DNA of 64,000 nucleotides from Strigamia acuminata (GCA_949358305.1 OX442323.1:5332001-5396000), one strand, 5' to 3'. Shown: positions 24,429-38,500, numbered from the stretch's first letter. The notes: generated from the sequence alone by a model not told the origin. Numbers and translations: made by a program.

Positions 24429-26520
24429 TGGATTTTCGAAATCAAGTGAATCGGATTTCAACTTTGAATGACCGGAAATTTTCCAAAAATTCGTCACAGA
24501 AAAAGCACGGCACAACATTTAAACACAATGGGTCGCATTAAAACATGTCATTGTTAATTGCTAAATGTTAAATTCTTATATAGCAAACAAAAAATAACGT
24601 GTTTTGGTCACTCTATGTGGAAATCAAGATGGCTGAAAATCAAGAAAAGCGACCCTGCACGTGGATTTTCAGAAATTTTTTATTTGATGTCACAAATCAT
24701 CATTTCCGGTCTCCAGAAATAAAAAAAATCAGCAAAATCAAATAAATCCACGAAATCCATTTAAGATTAGACGCCCCAATTGTGTATGGATTATATGATT
24801 TTATTTACACATTTTCTTAGTACGGGTTTTTTTGTTTGATATGGAATGGAAGAAAAAAATATAAGTGGTTGGTTGAGGTGGATGAAAGAGCCGTGAGAAA
24901 AGAGATCAGTCATATCTGAGCAGCCCAAAATTGCGCATCAAATAAAATTGCCACCTGCAAATAAGCTCGGGAACGAAATCGATCAAAAGCAAATTGTCGA
25001 TTTATCAAGACCGCTCGTTTTGTTAACCCGCATTTCACCTTTTCTCACTTTCTCACTTCTGTAAATTGAGATAAAAATTGCTTCGATAAGATTTTTTTTT
25101 TTATATATATATATATTTCTTATTTCTTTTATATTCAATTGGGTGTCGTAAAGAATAATAAATATAGCAGTAATTCCCGCTAAGTCGAAAAGTAACAAGT
25201 GATTTGAACCGTGTATATATTTCTAGCTTTGTCATGTTTTCTGCAGTAACTGCACGAAGAACGTGACGTGCAGACAATCAGCCGAATCAAAGCCAACTTT
25301 TCTTATTGGCAACTCACTGTGAATGTGAACTTGTCAAGGTAAGAGGAAATTGTCTATTACCAGAACAATCCATTACCGAATGAAATCCCTTTCAGATTTA
25401 AATTTAGAATACAGCTCTATATATTTCTTATACATCAAGAAAATTATTTTTTATTATTTTTATTTATAAAAAGTATATTTTATTGATTTTGGGTTAAATT
25501 TTTAAATATTGGGCCAATATTAAGTTAAAAAGAAGGTGCTCTTTCTTTTTTCAATTGAGAATTTTGCTCTACCAGTCTTAGTTTAGAAGTTAGAGTTGGA
25601 ATGACCTTGAAGAAAAGGTCAGAGGTCAAATCTTTTCATATTTTGAAATGCGTTCACTTAGTTTACTAGTACTACATTCATTTCATTCATCTCACTCAAA
25701 TTGTTTTTTCGTTATTTGACTGGCTTTGTTCATTTGGGACACCCTGTATAATGCTAATGGGTTAAAGGGTGTTCCGTAATACGCGCGATATTCTTAGCTG
25801 CGAAAACTAACGTACATCGCACTTAAACAAAACCAATGCGATAATAGAACCAAGTGTGACACTTCTGCATGCTTTGAAAAGCAAGAGACGAGTGAATAAA
25901 TTTTAGACACTCTTCAAGGTTCCGAGCGAACGAAAGTACATGGCATAAAATGGTACTTATTTGGGCATTCATGTTTGCAGTTGTAAAACATTTACTAATG
26001 AACGCCGATGCGGAATTTTGACAATTTAATAGCACAATCAACAAGGAATTTCGAATCTACTATCGGTAGTTAATTTACAATGCGCATATCATTTGATCGC
26101 GCATCTGCATTCAGCAGTTCCCGTATTCAATATTCAGATGATATATATAACTTCCGTTAATAAAGAGTGCAGACAAGCATATATTGAAGAGCGAGAGAGA
26201 GAGAGAGTTAAGCTGAAAGCTGAACACAAATTTTATATGATTGATGAAAAGTCAAGTGTAAAAGAAATAGCCTAAGATCTAAGCTATTGTTTACAAGCGT
26301 GTTTTGTTGGTTTATGTCTATCCAGAAGTTTATTTACTTCTGCTCTGGTAAATCCAAGTGTACGATACTGTTTTTTTTCCAGTAAAAAATCGATAGAAGA
26401 AAAAAATATATATTTTGACCTAAATTCTGTAATTCTGTTGATCTTTGTCCTTGCATGGTAATTGGACTTGTGATTTTTGATTATTTGGTTCAAAATCCAT
26501 TCAGATCAACGAGAGAGACG
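24429..26520. other. Vg-C/Vg-D intergenic region
   Basis: Noncoding. It contains a short ga-rich microsatellite near 26190-26207 and a fragment reading gacaccctgtata near 25738, which resembles mariner-type termini. No obvious TATA box was found within 50 bp of the Vg-D start. Confidence 0.5.
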
Positions 26521-29500
26521 ATGATGGTGACTGTGTTTCAATTTATTTCTCTCCTAGGTCAGTTTATTTCTCTTGTGTTGATGTTTTTTCTCATTTCTTA
26601 ATTTTAATACATGTAAATTACTGCTTTATTCCTAACAGCGCTCGTGATACTAACTTCGGGGTTTAAAGGTGAGTTTTAAAATAACCCAACATCGTAATAG
26701 GTTTTACTCATTGAGAAAAAAAATAAATTACAGCTCCTTTTGGGAAAAAATTTGTCTATAAATATGAAAGTCAAGTAGCAACTGGTGTTGTTGATAAGCT
26801 GATTTCCCAAGCGGCAGGATTTAGTCTCAAAGCATCAGTTGCAGTTCAATGGCAACTTGAGCGGGAATCTGTTTACTTTAAGGTAAGTTAATTTTAATTG
26901 ACAATACAGAGTTTGTGGGGGATTCACTACTAGAAATAAGAGGTGTAAAAAGGTGTAAAAGCAAGATGTACACCTAAAATGGTGCGTAATTAATGTTGGG
27001 TTATTAATTCCTATTCACCCCTAGCATTATTATTGATTGTAATGATATTTCTTGACCACTTCCTGTTAACTGTAAAATAAAACGTTGCTTTGCGACACTA
27101 CACAACTAAATCTACTTCAATCCGCTGCCTCATCGTCAATTAATAATAAATATCGTAAAGTTTTCATTGACAAAATAAATAGTAGGTGCATTCAAAAACT
27201 CTAAAACGTATGCAAAACTCGTTTCGTGTTTGTACGTGACGTCATTCCCATTGAATAACATGGGAATGATGTCATCGGATCTTAGTGTACGAACACACTA
27301 GCTTTAAACAAAAGCAAAATTAAAATGGTAGGCACATTCGCAAAGTCATGTTTAAATTGCAGTTGTACATGCTTTGTTGTTTAAATGTTGTGCGCGACTG
27401 AAAACATATTAAATCAGCCACTATTTTTTAAGTTAGATTGGGACAAGAAGCTTAAACATGTTGTCTAGTTTAAATTAGTGTATGAATGCGCAGTGTTCGT
27501 ATTAGAACACTATTTTTTACTCTTTTGACAACTGACTTGTTTATCTACATAAGTGGATTACACCACTAAGAAGTAATGTCACTCTTTAGTAGAATAAATT
27601 TAATTCTTTATGACAATGCCAGCAAGAAGTTAGTGTACACCCAAGGGACACCTGCGAGGTGCACGCCATAAAGGTGTGGTATTCACACCTAATGTTCATT
27701 ACACCTCAACCTCATTGGTATAATTGTATGCTAAAAGGGAGGGAGAAGCGTTTCACACCTATGAAAGTGTAATCCTACACCCTTTAACACCTACATTTCT
27801 TGTAGTGAAAAAGTTTTAAAGTTGCACTCCAAAAACTAAACATTTTCTTCGACTTAACTACCGTAAGTCTTGTTATTGATTTTGCTATATTTATTGATTC
27901 CTTTAATAAATTTATTTTAGACAACAAAATCCTAAAGTAGTCTTTAACTGAATGTTTAGTTGTCGCTTGTACAACCAAACATTTAGTTAAAACAATCCAA
28001 TTTTAGAGTGCATGCATGTGTATTTGCATTCTGCAGTTCTAAACATTAAATACACATTTCTATAGCTCAGCGATGTAAAGTTTGCCGAGTTCAACACACA
28101 AACTAGAGACAGCGTTTTCAAACGTTGGAATTTCCCAGAGCAAGCAGAGTCAGCCGAAATAGCCGACTACATTGAGGAATTAGAGGAGCCTTTTTGGATT
28201 TCAGCTGGGCCTAAAGATACAGTGGGAACTTGTACACCCTAAAGCTTCAAATTGTGGCCCAAGCGTTTATTTACTTTTCGGACCCATTACCAATCGCCAT
28301 TACCAATCGCCTTTACCATTGGGCTAACTGGGCTGCAACCCAGGGGCGCCGGGCAAGGGGCTCGATGGGCACAGAAGAGCGCTGGGCACAGAAAAGTGCT
28401 GGGCAAGGGACGTCTGAGTTTTATTAGCCCAGGGCGCTGAGAAGTGTAAAGACGGCCTTGGCTGCACCAGGTATTGCAAGCGAATGATCGCAATTTACGC
28501 GCACGTTTCAACGCTCATTTTAACGTTTATTTCATTGGAAATAGAGCAACTGCAGAAAACAAACAAGGCGTGGTACAAAAATGAGCACGAAAAGCCGTTG
28601 ATCGTTTACAATGCCTGGTGCAGCGGTGGCGATCGGTAATTGGCTAGTGATCTGTAATGACGCTGTGGAAAAAATGCCCCGGCGCCTCTTTGAAGCCGGC
28701 ATCAATTTGAATCTTTACCGTAAAAGGAAAGGACAGAAAAATAGATTAAAGTGGAAGTTTTCTTTCATACGTAGGTTAATATTGAGCATGGAAATCGATG
28801 GGAAAAGACGTCAAACTTTAAATTGTCTCTCGCTGCTTTATTTCAAATTATTGTCAGAAAGGACTCGGACACATATATAGAAATGGAGGTTTGTGATGGG
28901 AGGAAAAAGTTTGGTTTCGGTTTGACATTTATTATATACGACTCGTTCGTACCTTATCCAGGAAGGCATCACTGGCAGATGTCCAGTAATCTACCGGCTG
29001 ACTAAGGGCAGCGACGACCCCGACACACATGACAGAAGTCTAAATATCACCAAAGTCGTGTTATACGACAAGTGTGAAAGCAGACAACATAGATTACGAT
29101 TTTCAATTTCGGGATACAAATGTAACCAATGTGACGAGCTGACCGTAAGAACGAATTTATGATAATGGAAAAAGGGGTCGATATTATTTTTCTTGAAAAA
29201 TGTGCAGCAGCCACTGGAAAGTTTTGGAAAAACAAACTACCAGATTAGAGTGAGTCGGATGGACGATGGAAGTGATTCAATGAACTTCGAGAAGATTGAT
29301 GCCAGTGGTGCCATTATTTTCACCCCGTTTGGCCCGGATGGAAATACTGTTTTATCTCTGACCAAGTGAAGAAAAAACTTTGATTTATTCTTCTCGACAA
29401 TACCCGCAATTTAATCTATTTTTAGTTGCATTCATAGTTTCTGTGTCTCTGCTTTTTCGTGTTTTTATCAACGGCAGAAACATGAAAAACTGTCAATGTG

Positions 29501-32500
29501 TTTGTTTTTGGACTTTTTGGGTCTCGAAACAAAAACTAAGCAAATAATCACACTTTAATATATTTTATTTGTGTAAAATCAATTAAGTAAACTGGTCTTA
29601 TGTCTGCAATGGCGGACACGGGGAAATGCTGAATTGTGATAGATTCTAGTGAGGAATCTTTGCGGCCAGAAGTGACTGATGCATCTAACAGAATTATTAA
29701 CGCAGGACGTCATGTTCTCTACTCACAGTCAGATTGTACTCACCTCACCTACCTCGTCTTAACTGGGTCATATAAAGCAAAACAAATCAAACTAATACTC
29801 ACAAAGAAGAGACTGTACTGCCTCGAATTAATGCTGGGTTCAATAGGGGCCGGGGTCCATTTAAGCGCTGGCCCCGATTAAGTGTAGGGGTCCCCAAAAA
29901 TCACCAATATTTTCCAAAACTCGGTGATTTTACACAGAAAAATCACCATTTATCGAAGAAAATAATCCAGTCGGCCGCATATTGGCAGAACATACCCGAT
30001 TTCGGCAACAACCGTGGCCAGGAGTAACTAATGACTCAATAACTTGAAAATCACCATCCAATCTGACCTAACCTGACCTAACCTGACCTAAACTAACCTA
30101 ATTGAGTCACACAAAGCAAAACACAGTAAACCAAATCAAACTAGCAAGCAAACAGACGATAAATTCAAAATTTCAAAGCAGAATTATGATTTTCAAGTTA
30201 TTGAATCATTAGTCACTCCTGGTGCATTGTTGTTGCCGAAATCGGGTATGTTCTGCCAATATGCCACCCGGCCCAAATAAGCACCGGGCTTCAAATAGGC
30301 GCTGGAGGAAAAATTAATCAACAGTAAATTCAAAATTTCAACACCATTTGAACTATTGATGCATTAGTCATTCCTGGCCAGGAAATCAGCACAGGAATTC
30401 CTGAAGCGCCCGCTGTTTGTCAATGAGCGTCCCGACCTATCCGGATTTCCCGGTACTAAATTTGTTCCCAGTGCAGCCCTGCCGATCAACAAATTGAGAC
30501 GCATTTTGAACAGAATTCAGGCTATAAACCGCTTTAAAAAGCATACTAGTCGTGATTTGTGGCTGTTTTTTGTGTCCATTTCGTTTATAGAGACACTAAA
30601 AAGAGAAACTTTATACGCACTTTATGTCAAATTGCTTGTTTCAGTCAAACTTTGACGCTCGTGTCTGCAACTGATGAAGTGGATGAGCACCCATCAGATT
30701 TGATTGCTGAACCAGCTGTTGGTTTTGTTTTCCCACAAAAACGCGCAGACTCTAATGTGCTGCTTGAGGTTGGAAATTTTATTACAACTGCATTTTATAA
30801 ACACTCTGCAAAGTGTTTTTATTTATCTGTTTGTTTGTACAGGCTGAGAGAAAACTGAGTGGCATGATTAAAGTTTTTGCCGATTTCGACTCACAAGCTA
30901 TTTCCATTATGGAGTTGGTGGTGTTGTTTCAACATTTCACTTTTAGCCAATTTGAGGATTTTTTTACTCGTCATGTAAATTTCAACGTCAACAACAGCAC
31001 TGTTAGGGAAGGAGAGATCAGGTTATATGCAAATTAGATGTTTGTATTCAAATGTCCTTTTTTTATTGTTTTTTTTTGTTAGAATCGCTCTTTTGCAAGC
31101 ACTTTCAGCTGCCGGAACAGAGGCATCAGCGCAATATGTTATGCATCTGACAATTGAAAAAAATGTCGGCAGACATTTGGCAGCGGAATTGATTCGCATT
31201 GTGCCGTTCCATTTACACGAACTGTCACATCAATTTTTAGCCAACTTTAACGTACTTTTCATTTTGATTTCTGTTTATTCGGAGCCGAAATTCGCGCACG
31301 TTGATTCTTAGTTTCATTAGTTCATTTCTCTTTTATTGCAGAGTTTTGCGCACTCTTATAACATCAATCAGTTTAAAGATGTTCTGCAGGAAGCAGTTTG
31401 GTTATCTCTGGGAACCATTATTAAAAAGACATGCTATGCGCAATCCATTCCCTCCATCCAAACCGAGAAATTGGATTTTGCGAGATTAAAAGAATGCAAT
31501 TTCTGTGTCGAGGTAAAAGCTTGTCTTGTTGCAAGACTTTTCAATTATTCCAACCAAAAATAATTTTTTTTTTTTAAAAATTTATTATTGCTTTTATTTT
31601 TATTTTTTTATTTTCTTCGCATAAAAAAGTCTTTAATTTCGGATTTCTATTTAAATACCGATCTTAAACAACAACAACTCATTCTGCGCACAATCCAAAA
31701 CACTAATTTACCAGTGGTGACTCATTTTTCACTCGCCATCTTGAAATCTCAAATGCACTACTCCTTAAAGCGAACCGCGTTCTGGGGAGTGACGAGATTA
31801 TCCGACAAAACGAGGAAACTCGAAGTAAATCAAATTAGACGCGTTAATGAATTAATTAATTAATTTTTAAGAATTTTAAAAAATTATGTTAGGTGATTTC
31901 CACAGTCATGCAAATTGCCTTCAACGACACAGAGCTTTTTTTGCTTCGTCTGCACGCGTTCGAGGCACTTATTTACCTCAAACCCACGCCCGAAATGTTC
32001 GCTCTAATTGTCGATTACATGACTAAAGAAACCAATCAACAAATCAGCAGCTATGTCTACAGCACACTCGTCACCATGGCTAATTCGAGTGACCCATGCA
32101 CGCGATCGCTGTAACTAATTAATTAATTAAGTCGAGTTAATTTAATTCTCATTTTTAATCGTTTTATCTTCAGAACCAAATTGGCCAAAGAAGCTTTACG
32201 ATTCATAAAACCAAGACGATACGACATGCTGAAATATTCGAAAAACAAGGTGTTATCGTATTACAACGGTAATTGTACCTTACACGGTGCTGTGTACAGC
32301 CCAATAGCATTAGAACTAGTACCGGTGTCATGTTACTTTCTCATTCGTCTAAGATTATACCGTATTATCCCGCTTTAAGCCGCGTGCCAGTTGTGTTCGA
32401 GTTTTACCAGCACGCCGGTAAACCTTACCGGCATGTCATTAAATTTTTTTCATTGAGAATTGAACCAAAAGATGCTTAAAATGCATTTTTAGATGCCCAA

Positions 32501-35500
32501 AATGTAGGAAATTGAAGTTATGCGAGAACGAATGAAGTGTACGACAATGCTTAAGACAACTGAATTGAATGTTTATTAACAATGGTTTGTGGGTTTATAT
32601 ATCCCAATAATGTCACGTTTGACCAGTCAGTGTCGAGTGGGTCAATACTGTTAAAAGTGTATTGACCAATCCACCCCCTCAAGACACATTTTTACGAGTA
32701 AATTCGAACTAATCCCAATTTTGAAACAAATTTTTCGTGTTTGGGTGCGAAAAGTCCCTTTGTAAATATGTCTACTGGCATCTCGTCCGTTTCCGTCGAG
32801 TGGGGTGGCGATGGTTTTACAATTTTCCATGTCGAATCGTTTTAATACGTCGTGTATGTACTTGGTTTGTCCCATCGTTATTTTGTGGTTTTTAAAATTC
32901 TGGTGGATTTCTATGCTCAAATAATATCGTATCGCTCCCAGATCTTTCATCTCGAATTCTTGCTGCAGTGATTTTTAATCTTTTTTTTTTATTTTTTTTT
33001 CTTTCTTTTATTTTTCTTTTTTTTTAATTTATTCTTTTATTTTATTTTATTTTATTTTTTTTGTTCTAAATGAATTTATTTGTAATGCAAACGTTGTCCT
33101 TTTTCTTACTCGATATTTACATAAGGCAAAACATGTAACAATTCATTGTTGAAAGATCTAAGTGATAAGGCTTGATGCCATTCTCTGAACGTTTGTTCAT
33201 GATCAAAATTCCCGTTCACACACTGCCACGGGTCCGCGTGCAACCTGTGCAAAGCGTCTTCCGTCACGACCCGCGTCACCACTTCAGTGTCCGTCCCGTG
33301 TACGTCGTCGTCGTCCCAGACGATCTCGTCGAGATTGAGGGGCGGCAAACGCGCCATGATGGCTTCGACCGGGTCCACGTGGTTGCCGTTGCCGTTGCTG
33401 TTGCCTAGGGCCGCGTCCGACTTGATCTCGGACGACCTGCTGTTGTCGTATCCGTCGACGGACGAGAGCAGAAACTTCTCCATCATCTCGTTCTTGGTTT
33501 TGTTCATGTCGTGGTCGCCGTCCAGCACGTTGTTGGCGCCCCTCCTGGGGTAGACGAGACTCGGGCGCGAGCCGGACGCCCCGTCCGGATGAGGGTGGGG
33601 GTCGGGGTCGGGGCACGTGAGCAGGCTTGAGGCGTTGGTGTTGCGCGCGCGCAGGTCCTCGATGAGTTGAGCGGTGGTTTTCACTGTCCCAAGGACCTTG
33701 GGTTTCGCCTTCGCCTTCGAGTTGCTCACTTTAGGCACTTTAGTTTCGTTCTGCTCGTCCGATCGCGTGCTGTCGTTGCTCGTCTCGGCGTTGCCGTTGG
33801 TGAGCACGGCGCCAATGCACGTCTTCTTGACGGAGGGTCCCTCGTCCACGTTGGCGTTGTTCTCCTTCCGCAGCCGCTTTTTGGCCGCGTTTGTTTTCGC
33901 CACCACATCCACGTTCAAAGAATGACTGGAACATATCACTTTGTCGTTGCTTTTAGCGTTTCTGTGTTTGTAAAAATGGTTGTTGTCGTTCTCCGACTGA
34001 ACCTGCGTGTGCCTGGTCAGGTTGTCGTTCAAGTCGTTCAGTCGATGGCTGTTGGCAGTGGCTGTCGGTTCCTTCTCCTTCTCGGGGCTGGCCAGTTTAG
34101 TCTTTGGCGCGAAGGCGCTCGGCGTGCCCGGCCGGCTGCCTTGGTGGCCGACGGCGAGCGCGGGGCTGGTCGACGTGCTCGTCACTCGGATCGGACTGTT
34201 GGAACGGTTGCGTGCTACGTGCGCAACCTTGTGGTTCACCGTTGCCGGACTCTCGCTTTTGTTCGTTGGCACTGACAGTGAGTTGGGTGCGGACTCTCGC
34301 TCTTTATCGCGCTCGCCGTTGAGCGCCGCAACGTCGCACGGTAAGATAAGTTTTTGCCACGAGCGCACCAGTTTCTTAGCTCTGCGAGCCAGTAACTCAT
34401 TTTTGGTTTTCTTTCGAAGTTCATTGATGTATTTGCCCAATCTCGTTCTCTCCAATGCTTCCTTTGTAATTGGCATTTTTTCCAATACAGTGATGACTTC
34501 CATAACACTATCCATGTTAACCACATTGTAATCCTTGTCTAAGGCCTTCAACAGCTTTTCCACAATTTCGCAGTGGAGGCGTGCTGGGTCCATAACCTGA
34601 AGTGTACGACAATGCTTAAGACAACTGAATTGAATGTTTATTAACAATGGTTTGGGGGTTTATATATCCCAATAATGTCACGTTCCGCAAACGTGACGGG
34701 TCACTCGACCAATCAGTGTCGAGTGGGCCAATACTGTTAAAAGTATATTGACTAATCCAACAGAAATTGACCTAAATTTCTACAAATTTACTCAAATTTT
34801 AATAATAACCTTTAGAATATCAAGAAAACTCAAATTTCTGCTCCAAATTCCAATATAATTATTCATCCGGGCTCTTTAAATTCAAAAAACAAAAAAAAAC
34901 AGTCTTTTAACTTTATACCGGCATTATACAACTAAAGTTGGTAATCCCATGTCCAGCGACATACGGCTTAAAGTGGTGTAATACGGTACATCTCAAGACG
35001 TTATGCAAATCTCTACGCTTGCGTTTCAGATAAATACCAATTTGGTCGCACGTTTCAGTTCGCCTACATCGCGAGCAACGAATCCATTTTTCCCAGAGAG
35101 ATTTACTTAGGTCAAAGCTTAAAGCTTTTCGGACATAGTTTCAATTTCCAAGATGTAATGATGAAGTAGAAAAAGAGAGCGGAAGATTAATGTTCACTTG
35201 GAACCACTTTTAGATGATATTTCACACGAGTGACGCGGACCGTCACCTGAGTCGATATTTCGACGTGTTTTCGCCGTCCACGCAGCCACGGCGCGAAAAT
35301 AACGATTTCCTCAACAAAGCGTATGAATTAGTTAAGTTTCTGCGTCAGCTTTTGTGCGATTGTTGTTTATTCAAGAGTTTTCACATTCGTAGTTGCCCGA
35401 GAAGAAGCGAGAAAATGCTCAAGAGATTCCCAAATTCATTCTCAAGCAGTTTGGACAAGACATTTCAAGCACGGCGCCATTTGGAAGTGACGGCGCCCAT

Positions 35501-38500
35501 TGTCTTTATGGTTAATTAATATAATCGGCGGGAATTTAATGGAGAAATGTGATTTTTGTGTATGTGCAGAGAGAAATGAGTCGAGCGAAGACGAGGAAAG
35601 TGCTCATCAAGATGTGTTAATGAGGTGTATCAAGTTTTCTTTTATGCACGCGGAGTTGACAGTTGCGAATGATATGGGATTTGTTACCACTCTTCGATTG
35701 CGCGTACCGTTCGTCTACAAGATGGGCTTTCGAGGCCTGAGTAATGTGTCGAGATTAGGATTAAAGGCGGGAGGTGATTTCCACTTTAAATTCGGGTAAG
35801 GAAGAAATTTGTGCCATTTTAATTAACGCGCAAAAAAATTAGGTCTAATTTTATGGTCGAGACGTCACTGTTTGTGGAGACGCCGCTAAAGAGGAAGTAT
35901 GGATACTCATTGGAGACTCGTGCCGGGGTCAAACTGTCTGTGGTTTTAAACAGTGCTATGCTACGTAACATGGGTAAGTTTTATTAAATTTTTTATTATT
36001 TTTTTAAATTTTTTTTTTTTTTTTTTTTTTAATACTAGAATTTGGAAGCGAAGAGAAAAGTTTCTTGTCATTTTTATATTACCCAACTAAGGGTGTATTT
36101 CCAACTGCCAACCCTTATAAATTACTCTTTTACAACACTTCCCCTCGAACATTTGCTCACACAAATGTCCTTAAATATCCCGCTGATGGAAATGAAGTAA
36201 ATCTTCTTTGGGCTTTTATTTCTTCGTGAATTAATTTTATTTTTTTTTATTTTTTTTTAAAGGAGGAGAGACATTACTCTTACGGACATAATTACTTCGG
36301 TGTTGGATTAGCAATTAATTATTCTTCCAATGTCTTGTGGCCTGACTTTATGAGTTATGGTCATTTCAAGTCCCTTTTTTACAAAGGGACGGAAGAGAAT
36401 GATTATTCCGAGTGGGCTGATAAATTATTCGCCGGTTTAATGGGTTTGCACGACTACCTAGCGCTGAATCCGATCGGAAAACCTTTCGATTTGAGCGTGA
36501 ATTATCAGCACGTAAACACAGATCACGTGAGTACAGTCGTTTGGGTCGCAATGGACTGTAGAACAGACAATTCTGCCCGCAGTTTGCAGTTGATACGCGA
36601 TTCGCAAGACACGGGAACAGTCTGAAGGTCACGAAAGAAATCTATGCAAATGTTCAAGAGGAGCGCGGGGAAGTGACGAGCAAATGGTTATTTCAATATA
36701 AATCGACTTCGCTGCGAAATTCAGACTCTGTAGTCGTCGAATTTAATCACGAGTCGCCAAATAATCAAAGTTTGTTTGCTGTAAGGAAATCTAAAGGAAA
36801 TTTATTAATTTATTTATTTAAATTTAATTTTTTTTTATAGATTCGGTTGGAATTGAACCGAGAAACGGCCGATTACATTCAAATCCTAATCGATCCCGTT
36901 GGTAATCCAGACAAAGTGATGCGGAGATTTTATAATGGCTCAATTAAAGCCGGATCAACGTTTGAAACGCACAATTGGCTTAGAATGGAAATAACAGTAA
37001 AATAAATCCTAATTGGGAGACGAGGTATTATTAATCAGTTGAAAAGTGATGCAAATTAATACACTTTAAGGGAGTTGGCAGCCAAAGCAATGCTTTCAAA
37101 GTTGATGAATCGATTCTCAACAAGTGCAGGCACGACAGAGACAAAGGATTTGAATACAGTTTTGTTTGCTGGCTCTTGAAAAAACAAAGGGGACGTCTGC
37201 ACGACTTTAATTTCACAGTTCGTCACGAGGTTCGAATCAAACTTTTGCACTTAAAAGTTGAAAGCAAAGCGCGGTTTTTGCGGCGCAGCAAACCACGACG
37301 TAAAATCAATAAATCGCACTTTCTTTTTTGTATTATATATACAATAGGCGAGTGAAAACGTGAGATTAAAATTTCTACGGTACTCCATTTGGCTCCTCCA
37401 TCACTTTGACAACAACTTGGAAATGGAGCTGAATCCAACCAGTGGCGACTCCAATCAAACTCGAGTGAATTTCAACTTTTCCAATAGCAGTCCGCACGTA
37501 GACGTTTCAATTTCTCGAAGTGAGGAAACCTACAAATTGAGCAATATATTCATCCCTTCCTTCATACCACATTTCGAGCACATAACCGTCGTCAATTCGC
37601 ACACTGAACGATTATTGGAAAACGCCCTCTACATTCACCAACGTAAAAATTAAACGGACAAAACTATATACTTTTATTTTCTAATCCCGCGTGCAATTAA
37701 CTGTGATGAGCTTTCTCGTTTTAAGCCAAATGCATAATCAGTGGCGATTACATTCAAACTACCGATCGAATCGTCTACCAATTTCCCATGGGACCGTGTT
37801 ATCACGTTGTCTTCGCAGACTGCCATTCGAAACGGGTCATCATACTCATGAATCAATCCGCAAGAAACACTAAAGTAAATCAAATTCAATTTCCAAATGT
37901 ACATACCAGAGTTGTTTTCAGAGCCGTGCACCCCGCACAAGACGGAATCCAAACGAGTGCTGCGATTGTTTTTGTGCGCCCTGTCATCAGGGCTGGACTG
38001 AATACAAATTTAGTACCGGGAAATCTGGATGGGTCGGGCCACAGGGACAGGCTACAGTGGGCCAGTCCAGAACTGCCTGTCCTTCATTAGGTGCGTTCAA
38101 ACGGCCAAAATAGTACGCAAAAACGTGCCTAACTATGAATGATTAATTTGCGCGCGATTAAAGGTCGTGCGATGAAGTGTCCATGCGATTAAAAGTCGTC
38201 ACGATGAAGTGTCCGTGCGATGAAAGGGTTCGCTATTAAGTGTCCGCGATTAACCGTCGCGCGATGGAGCGGCGCGGTATGAAAAGTCGGGATATCGTTT
38301 TCAATGCTCGTCGGTGTCCACCCCCGCGATGAAGTGTCCGCGATTAACCGTCGCGCGATAGAGCGGCGCGGTATGAAAAGTCGAGATACCGTTTTCAATG
38401 CTCGTCGGTGTCCAAATTGGGTCCCGCGAGTGCTGAGAGTGGTCCTGGTCGTTTGGGGGTGGGTTGCATTAAATTTCGCTTTAAAAGTCAAATTCTCGTC

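Larger units (their letters stand above)
32533..34762 (-). mobile_element. Copia-type LTR element carrying a captured MED26 cDNA
   Basis: On the minus strand the parts are, in order: 5' LTR (34762-34598), primer binding site (34597-34585), MED26 open frame (34593-33106), AATAAA and an A-rich tract (33080 to about 32980), a copia reverse transcriptase/RNase H remnant (about 32980-32685), a polypurine tract ending in five Gs, and the 3' LTR (about 32673-32533). The element lies wholly in Vg-D intron 14, antisense to it. Gag, protease, integrase and most of the reverse transcriptase are missing, so it cannot mobilise itself. No clear 5-bp target duplication is visible. The LTRs differ by about five substitutions and one indel of about 22 bp, so the insertion is not brand-new. 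Confidence 0.88.

Noticed and set aside
30060-30105. Repeated acctaacctgacct, suggestive of insect CCTAA telomere repeats
   Set aside because: The unit is a 10-bp tgacctaacc, only a few copies, and lies in the loop of an inverted repeat within a gene intron.
33667-34531. Plus-strand frames of 174-202 codons opposite MED26
   Set aside because: The minus frame has clear MED26 domains; the GC-rich codons leave the other strand open by chance.
32510-34770. 5-bp target duplication of the copia-MED26 element
   Set aside because: Flanks read acgaa on the left and gaaat on the right; these do not match, so no duplication is claimed.
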